From DASQDN01 sp963833675 (GTDB taxonomy: Bacteria; Acidobacteriota; Terriglobia; Bryobacterales; Bryobacteraceae), in NCBI GenBank assembly GCA_963833675.1, contig CAWHYW010000030.1:1-64000 (forward strand): a stretch of 64,000 nt of DNA, read 5' to 3'. The notes under the pieces are model-generated. The model saw only the letters and a program-made list of their open reading frames with translations, was not told the DNA's origin and searched no databases. The position numbers and the translations under genes are program-made. Shown piece by piece: positions 1 through 8,567 of the stretch (its first letter is position 1; every line of letters starts with the position of its first letter).

Positions 1-935
1 ATGCTGTGAGGAGCGCCAATCCATCACTCTGCTGGCTAGCCGGTAAGAGTCTCTTATTGAGCGCGAGCGTGTCGATGCCCTCGTCCACAGGACGCAAGTC
101 CGTGATGATGACGGCCGAAGGCGGCGGTGGAAGAATGTTCAGGTTGGCAGCATCGTTAGGGTTCACCAAAAAACCGAGGACTCGCGGACCGTAGGAAGTC
201 GTTTTCGCGGACGGTCGAAAGCCGCTCGGCGGATTAACAATAGTTGGCCGGACTGGAAAGCGGCAAGCGAATACTCCACACTCTCGATCAACAGCGGGCA
301 GGTCGGGGTTTACACCGAGGAGCGGCGCGTCGTAGGGCAACCGCCATTCTGGATTGGGGCTGAACCCAGTAGAATGCCGCGACCGGCCGGAGCGTCGGTC
401 AGCGAGATGACTCGTGTCGCAACGACAACGCCGTCCTGAGAGATGCGGATCGCCGTGGCGCGGGACAGACCGGCCGTGGTGGGGACCGCGCCGGAAACGG
501 AGTCGAATTGGTGTGGGGGGACCATGCACTCAGCACGGTTCATTTCCGTTATGCGGATGGTCAGGTTATTGCCCCACACACCCGGGCTGGACGCGTCGAT
601 GCGCCAGACGTCGCGAGCTGCCGAGCCAAGGCTTACAGAGGCAGCGACGCATCCGGCGAGCGGATCCCTGGGATGCGACGCGTGCGATCCAAGCTCGCCT
701 TCCCCCGTTCTCGAAGAATCCTGCGCACGGCGTATGCGAGATAGCCGATGCCGGTAAACCCGCCGAAGTGCGCCTCGAACTGGCGATAGCTCTCGACAGG
801 GACGGGCGAGTCCACCGGACCGCGCTCTGCCAAGCCTACAAACCCCGCGATGTCGGTACGGAGCGGATCGATGGCGGGCGCCTGGGCGTCCACTCGCTCG
901 TAATAAACACCGGGTCTTTGGTAGGCAACAAGCAT
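1..935 (-). CDS. eCIS/phage tail sheath protein 2 (partial, frameshifted)
   Basis: A contractile tail sheath subunit; polymerised sheath surrounds the inner tube and contracts to drive it through a target membrane. The N-terminus (from 935) has the typical sheath opening YQRPGVYYERVD followed by a GLAERGPVD stretch, then FFENGG and a PGVWGNNLTI segment, all family signatures. Reading requires at least two frame changes (near 690-720 and 300), and the frame at 1-195 still gives sheath-like sequence (GPRVLGFLVNPNDAANL), so the gene continues beyond the window. No ribosome site is obvious before 935. It lies just downstream of the tube gene in the same direction. Sheath identity is secure from motifs; whether the breaks are real or sequencing errors cannot be settled, though error is more likely. 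Confidence 0.8.
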
Positions 936-945
936 CGTGTCAGTT

Positions 946-1383
946 TTATGCGAGAGGGAGACGCCCTCATGCACCAATTCGACGGTCTCTGATCGGCGAC
1001 CTCGTTGGCCGTAGCGTTGAAACTCGGGCCATCGATCTTCTTGATCCATGCCGTTCACGAAATCCCATCTCATGACGTCCTGGTGGGATTCGTTCTGGAG
1101 AATGATGGAGCCGTTCCGCGTGTCGGAGATTCCGTTTGCGATGTTGCGGTACCAGTCCCAGAGTTGCGGTTCTCGTGTAGCCGCGCTTCAGCGTGATGTT
1201 GGGGAAAGTGTGTAGTCCGGGGCCCTTGCGAACGGAACGAACCGCGTCCGAACCGTCGCGGTACTCGACTACCGTCGAATCGCCGGAGAGCCCGGGGTCA
1301 CCTCGCGAAATGCCCCTACGGTGAGACCATCGATCTCCACTCGAAAATTGAACGATAGAAAACGGTAATGCGGGAGTAGACAT
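946..1383 (-). CDS. eCIS/phage tail tube protein (gp19-like), frameshifted
   Basis: Inner tube subunit of a contractile injection system, about 145 residues, the normal size for this family. After an opening MSTPALPFSIV the frame changes and gives NFRVEIDGLTVGAFREVT, then GDSTVVEYRDGSDAV with GLHTFPNITLKRGYT, then a third stretch with NESHQDVMRWDFVNGMDQ, and finally ETVELVHEGVS. These are the hallmarks of tail tube proteins of the T4 gp19-like family (established knowledge). Four or more frame changes (about 1350, 1300, 1190, 1040) are needed. The stop is placed at the TAA at 946-948 and is approximate. The gene sits between the two sheath genes, as in many eCIS and MAC-type loci. Confidence 0.78.
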
Positions 1384-1395
1384 GACGTGTTCTCC

Positions 1396-4300
1396 TTAGT
1401 CTTCCGCGTGGGGGGTCCAGAGGCCGATGCGGATAATCACGAACTCGGCGGGCTTCACCGGAGCGACGCCGATAACAACGATGAGCCGGCCATTATCGAT
1501 ATCGGCCTGCGTCATCGTAGTGCGGTCGCAGCGGACGAAATAGGCCTCCTCAGGTTTGGTCCCTTCGAGCGCGCCGCCGCGCCACAGCGTAGTGAGGAAA
1601 TTCGAGACGGTCCGGCGAACGCGTGCCCACAGGGGGTCGGCATTGGGCTCGAATACCACCCATTGCAGACCGACGTCTATGGACTTCTCGATGAAGATGA
1701 TCAGGCGCCGAACGTTGACGTACTTCCAATCCGGGTCGCTGGTGATCACGCGCGCTCCCCACAGGCGCAGGCCGCGGTTGTTCGGACGAAAGTCACGAAT
1801 CACATTGATGTTGGATGGGAACGGATTCAGGATTTCCTGCTCACCTTTGTTGATAGTTCGCTGCAATCCCGTGATGCCACGGACGACTTCATTCGCCGGC
1901 GCCTTGTGGACCCCGCGCTCTATGTCCACACGCGCATAGATCCCGATAACGTGCCCGGAAGGCGGGATGGGGACGCTGTGGATGTCCTGAAGATTCGCGG
2001 GGAAGGGATCGTCAATGAGCAGCCAAGGGTAGTAGAGGCCGGCATACTTGGTGTCGTACTGCTGCCGCTGATTCTGCACATCGGGGATTGAGTCCGCCGG
2101 AGGCGCGGGGCCGTCGAGCACGGCGAAGCGGTAACGCAGATTCTCGCAATGGGCGATGAGCGCGCTCTGCAACCCTGCCGAGGTGCGGCCCGGGGCAGCG
2201 ACAATGGATGTCATCGATGGTCGTTAGCGAGAAGAGTCCCGTCCGGAGAACGGGGTCGATGTTGTCGAGACCTTCGTAGACCGCATCGTTGAGTGTGGCG
2301 ATCGAATCATCGCCACGCACTGCGGAGAGCGGCAGACGCGCGGGACGCCAGCGCCCGCTGGGGAGGAGGTCGACCAGAGTCTCCGGACCGACGCGCACAT
2401 CTTCGGAGGGGCTGGGATCGTGGATGCGGATGTAGTTGCTTTCGCCCTCGGGCCGCTGGTCCACCAGGCGGGTGCGCCGTTGATGTCCCCGATTACGCGG
2501 GGCGCGTAGCGGCTGTGGCGCGGGTCGAGCGAGAGATAGCGGAACATCTCGCTGTCCGTGATCAGCTCATTGCGCGAGGGGCGAGCCGGGTCTGGCTGAT
2601 GGAGAAGGATGACCGTGATACGGAACTCACGGGAGCGCACACCGAGCAGTGTTCCGGCTCCGATCGCGGCGGTCTGCGCGCTCTGCTGCGCGACGCTAAG
2701 TCCCGGCGCGCGAAGCGTGATCGTGGAGTTAGCCTGGCGATCGATCGACTCCACCTTGAGCGGATCGCCAACCACGGCATCGCCGGCAAGCGGGTTCAGC
2801 AACTCCAGCACTGTGCCTGCTTCAACGCCGCTGGTGGAATCGAGGCGGATATGCAGTGCATCGACAACGGTGGCGAGGCGAGTGCGCGGCACCGATCCGG
2901 GACGTTCGTCCTCGACTGAGATGCGCAGACGGTTGCCCCATGCGCCAGGGTCGAGAGCCTGCACGTGCGAGCAGCGGATTTCGTTCAACGAGAGCCGACC
3001 CTTCGGGATGCGCGAGGTCGAGTGGACGATCGAGCTGTACCTCGGCGGCAGCCGCGGCGGCCGCTGCGTTGGCTGCGAGGCGATGGAAGAAGGTATCGCC
3101 ACTGGATGCAGTCACTCGCACAATGGCGTTGGCCCCGAAGCCCGTGCCGTCGGAGACCAGCAACGAAGTGGAACCGGCCGAGGCCGCAAGGGCGAGCGGA
3201 GTGGGCTGGATTGGAGTGGTTCCGGCAGCATTCTGTCTCCGTACATTTGTGCCAGTCGGATGACTTCGGACGAGTGGACTCGAGAGGATTACGTTGCCGG
3301 GATCGGCGCCCGCTGCGGCGCGGTTTGGAATCGCAGCAATTCTGACGAACTCGTCATCCGGCGCATCGCCGATGCGAACGATGTCGCCGGCCGCGAGGCT
3401 CACGCGATTGAGCAGATTAATGACGACCGATCCAGCCGGGGCCGCGGCTGTCAGAGTCTTCAGGCTGAAGAGGGGCACGACGTGATCGCCCGGGTTGTGG
3501 ACATTGGCGAATGCCGCGGTCAGAGTGACGGTGTTTGGCGCCGTGGTGGATAGGACCGTGACCGTCTCCTGCGTGGCGCCGGTTCCGACCAGCAGTTGAA
3601 CGCCAGACTCGAGGAGATCGATGACGTTGTTTTGCAGCGTCATCGACGACGCGGCTACCGTCGCGATGAGACGGTCATCGTCGCCCAGCGAAACTGAGTC
3701 TACTATCGAACCCAGCGGCGTACCAGGCGTAGGCGCCGGTGGTGAGAGCGAGTGTGGCGAGAGAGCCGATGCGCCGGACCTCGCGCAGGGATGGATCGGT
3801 GTTCAGGCGATCGAGAACGACGAGATCTCCTTGCGTGTCGAGATTGCCGTTGCGGTCGTTCACGTAGATCAGGCGGTCTCCTGCGGCGGAAGCGGGCGTC
3901 AAGGAGGACGATTGAACCGGAGCGCCGGTAAATGCGAGAACGCGAACCGTCGCAGTCGTGGGGTGCGCAACACCAAGTCCTCCACCTAGCAGTTGAACGC
4001 GCGCCGTCGTGGTCGTGTGCGTTGTCACGACGCCGGAATAGCGATGCTCGCCGGCTGCCGCGCCTCCAATCTCAAGCGGGATGGATAGAGAGCCTGCCAG
4101 AGTCGCGACATCAGCCGCTGCTCCACTGATTTCGATAGCCGTATCGCCGGGCGCCGAAGGCTGGGCAAGTGAGAACGGCCCTGGTATAGGCCTGCATCGG
4201 CGGCCACGGCAAACTCTTCCACCGTAGTGCCTGCCGCGTGCGAGATCGCAAGCGGGAATGACAGGGGCACGTGCTTGTTGTTCGTTACGTCCGGTGCTGC

Positions 4301-4786
4301 GGCGATCAGGCGGTACTCCGACCGGCTGCCATCGCCGATGCGCACCGAGTCGCCCACGCTGAGGTCCGACGTATCGAGTACGTACACGAGCGGCCCTGGA
4401 GCAAGCGTGCCGCTGAGTTCGCCCGCCGCGCGGAGAATCATCGTATCAGCGCCCGTCGGCGTGCCATGGTCGTACAACTCTCCCGCGGCGGAGGTTGCGC
4501 CCGCGGTGTCTAGAATTCGCGTGAGATACAGGCGCTTGCCGCCATTGGTGAAGAATCCCTCGACTGCGAGCGGTGTGAAGCAATGGCCTGCAAAGTCGAG
4601 GAAGGAGAGCCGCTCGCCGAACCAGCGCGTATAGTCGCCGAGGCTGGTGAGGAGGATCGGAACGTTGACCGGGCCGCGCTCTGTCACCCCGATCATGCCC
4701 GCGGTGCTGGTGCTGACTCCTTCGATCGGCTTACTGCCGGTATCGATCTCTTCGACGTATACGCCAGGTGCAAGATATTCGGGCAT
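1396..4786 (-). CDS. Large eCIS tail sheath protein 1 with inserted repeated modules (frameshifted)
   Basis: Main sheath subunit. It starts MPEYLAPGVYVEEIDTG with the usual ERGPVN and FFTNGGKRLYLTRI segments, and ends with a canonical sheath core (INVIRDFRPNNRGLRLWGAR, then VFEPNADPLWARVR). Spanning 3391 nt it would be about 1130 residues, roughly twice an ordinary sheath. The extra length (about 4400-2990) is a series of beta-rich modules of about 75 residues. The clearest share a GDSVRIGD or GDIVRIGD motif, an EY/EF residue pair and a terminal PL...SH..GT.V segment. A classical sheath segment (ALDPGAWGNRLRI) follows. Frame changes near 4190, 3690, 2980, 2460 and 2210 interrupt the reading. 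Sheath identity is certain; the module count (about six) is my visual estimate. Confidence 0.85.
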
Positions 4787-4796
4787 TTTCTTCTCC

Positions 4797-5962
4797 TCAG
4801 CTCAGGACAATGTCCACGAGGTTTTCGGCCAATTCATAGTCCGGGACGATAATGCGGCGGACCGGAGGATTCACTCCGTTATCCGCGGTCAATTCCAACT
4901 GACCCACACGGTTGAGGGCGGGCAGGCGGTAGAATCCGCCCGCATCGGTTGTAACGGAAAAGAGAGAGACGGTGTGATACTCGGGATCGGGGCCGCCATC
5001 GTCGATTTCAATGGTCGTAGCTCCCGCGATGCCCGTGAGTGCGGACGACAGCACGACGGCATCTCCAGGAATCGCATCGGAGATCAGGTTGTTATTCGCG
5101 CCGGGGGCTGCTGCGGTGACGCGTTCCACGGGGGCGCCCGGGCGATGATCGACACGGCCGGGATAGCGGAGCGTCACTTGCGCCGGCTGAGTTGGATCGG
5201 AGCTTCCGGTCGCGGTCAGGACGATCAGGTACTCCGTGCGGCCGGGATCGGCGGGATCGATGCGAAGAATCTCGCCGGGACCGATGCCCACGCGATTGGA
5301 TAGTCGGAGCGAGGCGAGCCCGGCCGGAGCGTCGTCGAGCAGTTCGCTTACGTCCGGTGTCGGTGCAAAGTCGCGGCGGCGAACGCGAGCGCTTGCGGCG
5401 GATCGGTTCAGATATACATCGGGCTGGAGAGAAACGAGATCGGGCGGCGTCGCCGGTGGCGCCGATGCGGGTGTGGGAATGAGGAGCCAGTATCCGGTGA
5501 TGCTCACATTCACACCAGCGGCGGGGATGTTGCCGATTGCAGTCGCACGCACAACACGTCCTAATAACTCGACGCTCTCGCGGTGCAGTTGCACGAGGCC
5601 GAGGTCGCGCGGGGTGAAGGTGTCCGGGAAAGCATTCTGATTCACGAAGTGAGCGGTGGCGCCGAAGGGCAGGTAGCGCCGGGCAGTCACGCGAAAGTCG
5701 ACGTCGTATGGATCGGTACGGAGCTTTGGCAATGCGCGTTCCGGAATGCCAGTCAGTCCTGCGATGCCCTCCTAGCGGACTTGGCGGTGAGGCGCGGAAA
5801 AGCGGTGAAGGCATTGAGCGCTGCTGTGGGCGCCAGGGCGGTATGTTCGTCCTGAAATTGCGCCATCACGATGGCCTGCGTGATGCGGCCCGCTCGCAGG
5901 CGAGGATCGGGAGAGATGACGTAATAGCTGTCGGGAAACGTGATCGTCTGGCGGGAAGTCAT
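4797..5962 (-). CDS. eCIS-associated beta-rich protein with carboxypeptidase-regulatory-like end (frameshifted)
   Basis: Starts MTSRQTITFPDSYYVISPD at 5962, with the ATG overlapping the stop of the DUF4255 gene, so translation is probably coupled. One frame change near 5763 joins this to a continuation GIAGLTGIPERALPKLRTDP and a 310-residue remainder, giving about 388 residues. It contains a segment with VGIGPGEILRIDP and GRTEYLIVL that resembles the modules inserted in the neighbouring sheath. It ends with TTDAGGFYRLPAL, the pattern of a carboxypeptidase regulatory-like or transthyretin-like beta-sandwich. I do not recognise a specific eCIS component. Its place between the DUF4255 gene and the sheath suggests a structural or decorating tail protein (inference). 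Confidence 0.6.
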
Positions 5963-6580
5963 GCTTCGCCCTCCTCGACGATGACAGCGGTAATGGGCTC
6001 CGCGATTCGCACCGGGGCGACGGACTGGACGATTTCGGAGTCGAGATAGACGATGGCGACTTCGTACGAGACCGAGAGCTGATACGGCTGCGTTGAGCGC
6101 GGTCCACACACGGGCGATGTCCTCGAGCGCGAGTGTTTCGAGCGAAACCTGGAACTCCTGGGTGGAGCCGGCGATGTCGCCTTGCAGATCCGCTCCGCGG
6201 AAGCGCGCATGGTCATGGAACGTCTGCATCACTTTGCCGAGGATGCGCTGCTCCAGTTCGGCCGAGTTGGCCTGGCCGGCGCTCACGAAGGGTGTGATGA
6301 GGTAATGCAGACGCAGAGGCAACGACGGGAAGCGAGACTGGTATGGTCCCAATCGCGGGTTGGGCACGTTGAGCCGGTCTGCGTCGCGCATCACGCGGTA
6401 GAGCCAGAGTGAGACGCCTTCGTCCCGCGCGCGCGCCATCTCCTGAGGATTGTTGATCGAAACGATCAGCGTGCCACCGCTTCCTGGGTTGAAGAAACTC
6501 GAGAGCACGGGGTCAGACTCCAGACGGCTCCGCACAAGCGCGGCGAGAGTCAAGCTGGCGCCCTGGATAGCGGAGTACAT
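5959..6580 (-). CDS. DUF4255 (Pvc16-like) eCIS tail-terminator protein, frameshifted
   Basis: A DUF4255 family protein, the Pvc16/Afp16-type component expected to cap the sheath/tube end of contractile injection systems (established for PVC/Afp). The N-terminal part shows the family pattern: an early helix (ALVRSRLES), LIVSINNPQEMARARDEGVSL with LYRV, PPLPLRLHYLITPF-like RLHYLITPF, then LGKVMQTFHDH. One frame change near 6090 joins ARVWTALN to QPYQLSVSYEVAIVYLDSE and the end at 5959. Total about 207 residues, usual for the family. It overlaps both neighbours by a few bases (upstream DUF3467 gene and downstream beta-rich gene), indicating one operon. Confidence 0.85.
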
Positions 6581-6780
6581 CAGCCGTTGTGCGCCTCCGT
6601 GTGATCGATCTCGCGCGTGGTGGCAGCGAGCATGCTCAGCAGCACCGGGAGGTACGCGCGGCAGATGACGATACGCGTGTGCATCAACGCCTCTTCTCCG
6701 CCGTGGTGTTGTCCGAAATCAATGACGACTTCTTCGTCATTGAAACCCACTTTGAAGTAGTTCGCATAGTGGCCTTCCAT
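6580..6780 (-). CDS. DUF3467-like small protein, first gene of the eCIS structural operon
   Basis: A 66-residue protein beginning MEGHYANYFKVGFNDEEVV followed by IDFGQ and a histidine/glutamate-rich stretch, then RIVICRAYLPVLLSMLA. This order (YANYF, two acidic residues, DFGQ, R-hydrophobic, L..L) is the DUF3467 pattern; members are small, of unknown biochemical role. A good ribosome site (AGGAG, 3 nt before the ATG) supports the start. Its stop shares a base with the start of the DUF4255 gene. It is preceded by a -24/-12 type promoter about 50 bp upstream, which makes it the first gene of the tail operon. A chaperone or regulatory role in eCIS assembly is only a guess. Confidence 0.75.
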   Translation of the reverse strand: MEGHYANYFKVGFNDEEVVIDFGQHHGGEEALMHTRIVICRAYLPVLLSMLAATTREIDHTEAHNG

Positions 6781-6829
6781 GGGCTCCTGTCGGTCCCGCC
6801 GTTGCGCAGGAATCGGACGCAGTTAATGT

Positions 6830-6845
6830 GGCAGTTCGATGGCCA
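6830..6845 (-). promoter_or_regulatory. Putative sigma-54 (-24/-12) promoter of the eCIS operon
   Basis: On the minus strand the sequence reads TGGCCATCGAACTGCC, which keeps the invariant GG and GC dinucleotides of RpoN promoters at the required 10-nt spacing, with TGGC at -24 and TGC at -12. The start of the DUF3467 gene lies about 50 nt downstream with a good ribosome site. A sigma-54-dependent activator is encoded in the same locus, which makes the site more credible. Not verified experimentally. Confidence 0.55.
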
Positions 6846-7005
6846 ATGCAGTGTTCTGCACGACCCGGAATGGGAGTTTAGCGTCGAATCAGTAAGTTGC
6901 CGTCACTAATGAAAGATGTGAGAAGAGAGGCCGAACAGCGCGGTTGTAAGCCACATCGATACAGTTGTTGCTGCGAAGGGACGGCGAAGAGCCGTGATTT
7001 TGCAG

Positions 7006-7030
7006 CACGAAAGTTGTGTAACACGAAAGT
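7006..7030. repeat. Direct repeat CACGAAAGT x2, possible activator-binding site
   Basis: CACGAAAGT occurs at 7006-7014 and again at 7022-7030, 16 bp apart, in the non-coding gap between the DUF4157 gene and the eCIS promoter. The second copy is part of an ACAC-GAAA-GTGT inverted repeat. It lies about 160-190 bp upstream of the -24/-12 element, the usual distance for an enhancer bound by a sigma-54 activator. A binding role is inference. Confidence 0.35.
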
Positions 7031-7061
7031 GTAATGGGCTGTAAACCAGCGGCTCGGGTGT

Positions 7062-8564
7062 TTACGGGGCCAGGACTGTTAAGACGATCCGGCGATTGCG
7101 CGCGCGATTCGACTCGTTCGTGTTGGGCGCGACGAAGCTGGTTTCGCCACGGCCAATTGCGGCGACGCGCCTCGCCAGAGCCGCGCCGATGATCGTCTTG
7201 CCGTTGTCAGCGCGACGTTGCGCAAGGTCGAGATTGTTGCCGGGATTGCCTACGTCGTCCGTAAATCCGTCGATGTGCAGCGCCGCGGTAGGGTGGGCAG
7301 TCAACAGCGCGGCAGCAGTCGTGAGGGATGCAACACCTGCGCCGGGCATAACATCGGAGCCGGTTGCGAAGTTGTCGATGGTAAATGTCGCGATGACAGT
7401 GGGCGTTACCTGGCGGGCCCCGGTGACGATCGCATCGGGCGGCGCGCTGGTGCCCGCCGGCGGCTTTACGCTCTCGAAGTCCATCACGACAAAGTAGTCT
7501 TCGTAGTCCTCAATGAAAGAAGCGCCGCGCGGAGGATTCGGGGCGATATACTCGAGCAATTCATCGCCTGGGCCAAACAGGTCTTGCGAAACATTCTCTT
7601 CCGCGATGTTGCCAACATCGTGCGCCGCGCCAAGACTCGCGCCTCCGGCCGGAAGCGTGTGAGCGACGTAGTTCTCCATGATTTCATGAGCAAGAAATGC
7701 GACACCGCGCCCCGGAGCGCCGGCCTCTACGTTCTGAAGATCATCGAGGTCGATGGTCTGCGTGAAGTCGGTCCCGTACGGAAAGGCGCCCACGAGCACG
7801 GCGCCGGGTCCTCCGGCTGCGCCCGTTGCACTCTGATGAGTGCCGAGCTGTAACTCCGCATCCTGGATGGGATCATCCATGATGTTGGTCAACATACTAC
7901 TGAAGTACGGAGACGTGGGTGGAAGAAAGGTGGATCCGATCGATCTAACTTCATCGGTTACAGGATCGCGAATCAGCATGAGACCTGTCGCCGGTTCGAC
8001 GAGCGCTTGGAAATCGGCGAAGTCAACATCGCTGCCATGCGCGATCAGACGTCGCTGGATGGCAGGATTCGCGCTCGCGACGGGTGGAGCGGCCGCGCCG
8101 ACGAGATCGGACGCGGGTTCGCCACCAGTGACGCGCCCAGCAACTTTGTCCGCGTGTTGCTCCCAGCGATCGCCGCGTCGGGAAAATCCTCCCGGCGGGA
8201 TGGAGCCCTGCCGCTGCTGGACAACATGGGCGGCTTCGTGCGCGGCTTCATCCAGTGTTGGCTCTGCACGGAAACTGATCTGTTCGCCTCGGGTGAACGC
8301 GGAAGAACCGACAAGGGCGTTCTTCAGGGCCGCCGCGCCTCCGATCTCACAGCGGACATTTGAGAGGTCGTGTCCGGGACCGAACGAGCGTTCGATCACC
8401 TCGCGATACGGAAGGGAACTGATCGAGTTGGCCGGCCGAGCCGCAAGCAATTGCTGCATCTCCTGGTTGCCAAGTCGTCGAACGGGAGTGACAGCCTTGT
8501 TGACCATCGCGAGTGTTGCGGCACGTCTGGATGGTGACTCGACCTTGCTCTCACGCGTGCGCAT
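7062..8564 (-). CDS. DUF4157 / zincin-like / OmpA-like chimeric eCIS protein
   Basis: 500 residues, uninterrupted. Residues about 50-140 are a DUF4157 domain with the metallopeptidase motif HEAAH (109-113), found almost exclusively with eCIS loci. The central part has a second histidine-rich patch, HEIMEN at 293-298 with H302, H315 and a nearby EE pair, resembling a degenerate or divergent zincin site. Residues about 396-500 form an OmpA-like peptidoglycan-binding domain (HIDGFTDDVGN, then ARNRRIVL). The start lies 4 nt after the stop of the sigma-54 activator gene, so the two are co-transcribed. DUF4157 proteins are thought to be eCIS cargo or assembly factors. The OmpA tail suggests anchoring to the wall, or that the protein is a wall-targeted effector; these roles are inferred. 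Confidence 0.8.
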   Translation of the reverse strand: MRTRESKVESPSRRAATLAMVNKAVTPVRRLGNQEMQQLLAARPANSISSLPYREVIERSFGPGHDLSNVRCEIGGAAALKNALVGSSAFTRGEQISFRAEPTLDEAAHEAAHVVQQRQGSIPPGGFSRRGDRWEQHADKVAGRVTGGEPASDLVGAAAPPVASANPAIQRRLIAHGSDVDFADFQALVEPATGLMLIRDPVTDEVRSIGSTFLPPTSPYFSSMLTNIMDDPIQDAELQLGTHQSATGAAGGPGAVLVGAFPYGTDFTQTIDLDDLQNVEAGAPGRGVAFLAHEIMENYVAHTLPAGGASLGAAHDVGNIAEENVSQDLFGPGDELLEYIAPNPPRGASFIEDYEDYFVVMDFESVKPPAGTSAPPDAIVTGARQVTPTVIATFTIDNFATGSDVMPGAGVASLTTAAALLTAHPTAALHIDGFTDDVGNPGNNLDLAQRRADNGKTIIGAALARRVAAIGRGETSFVAPNTNESNRARNRRIVLTVLAP

Positions 8565-8567
8565 CGC

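Noticed and set aside
1387..2091. Plus-strand 234-codon frame opposite the sheath gene
   Set aside because: No family resemblance; a shadow of the well-conserved sheath C-terminus on the minus strand.
6937..6953. Another sigma-54-like motif (TGGCTTACAACCGCGCT on minus strand)
   Set aside because: The GG to GC spacing is 9 or 11 instead of 10 nucleotides. The element at 6830-6845 has the correct spacing and is closer to the gene.
1..7050. Prophage
   Set aside because: Only tail-type genes and eCIS-specific DUF4157/DUF4255 are visible, with no capsid, terminase, integrase or lysis genes. The chromosomal sigma-54 activator fits eCIS better, although genes left of the window are unseen.
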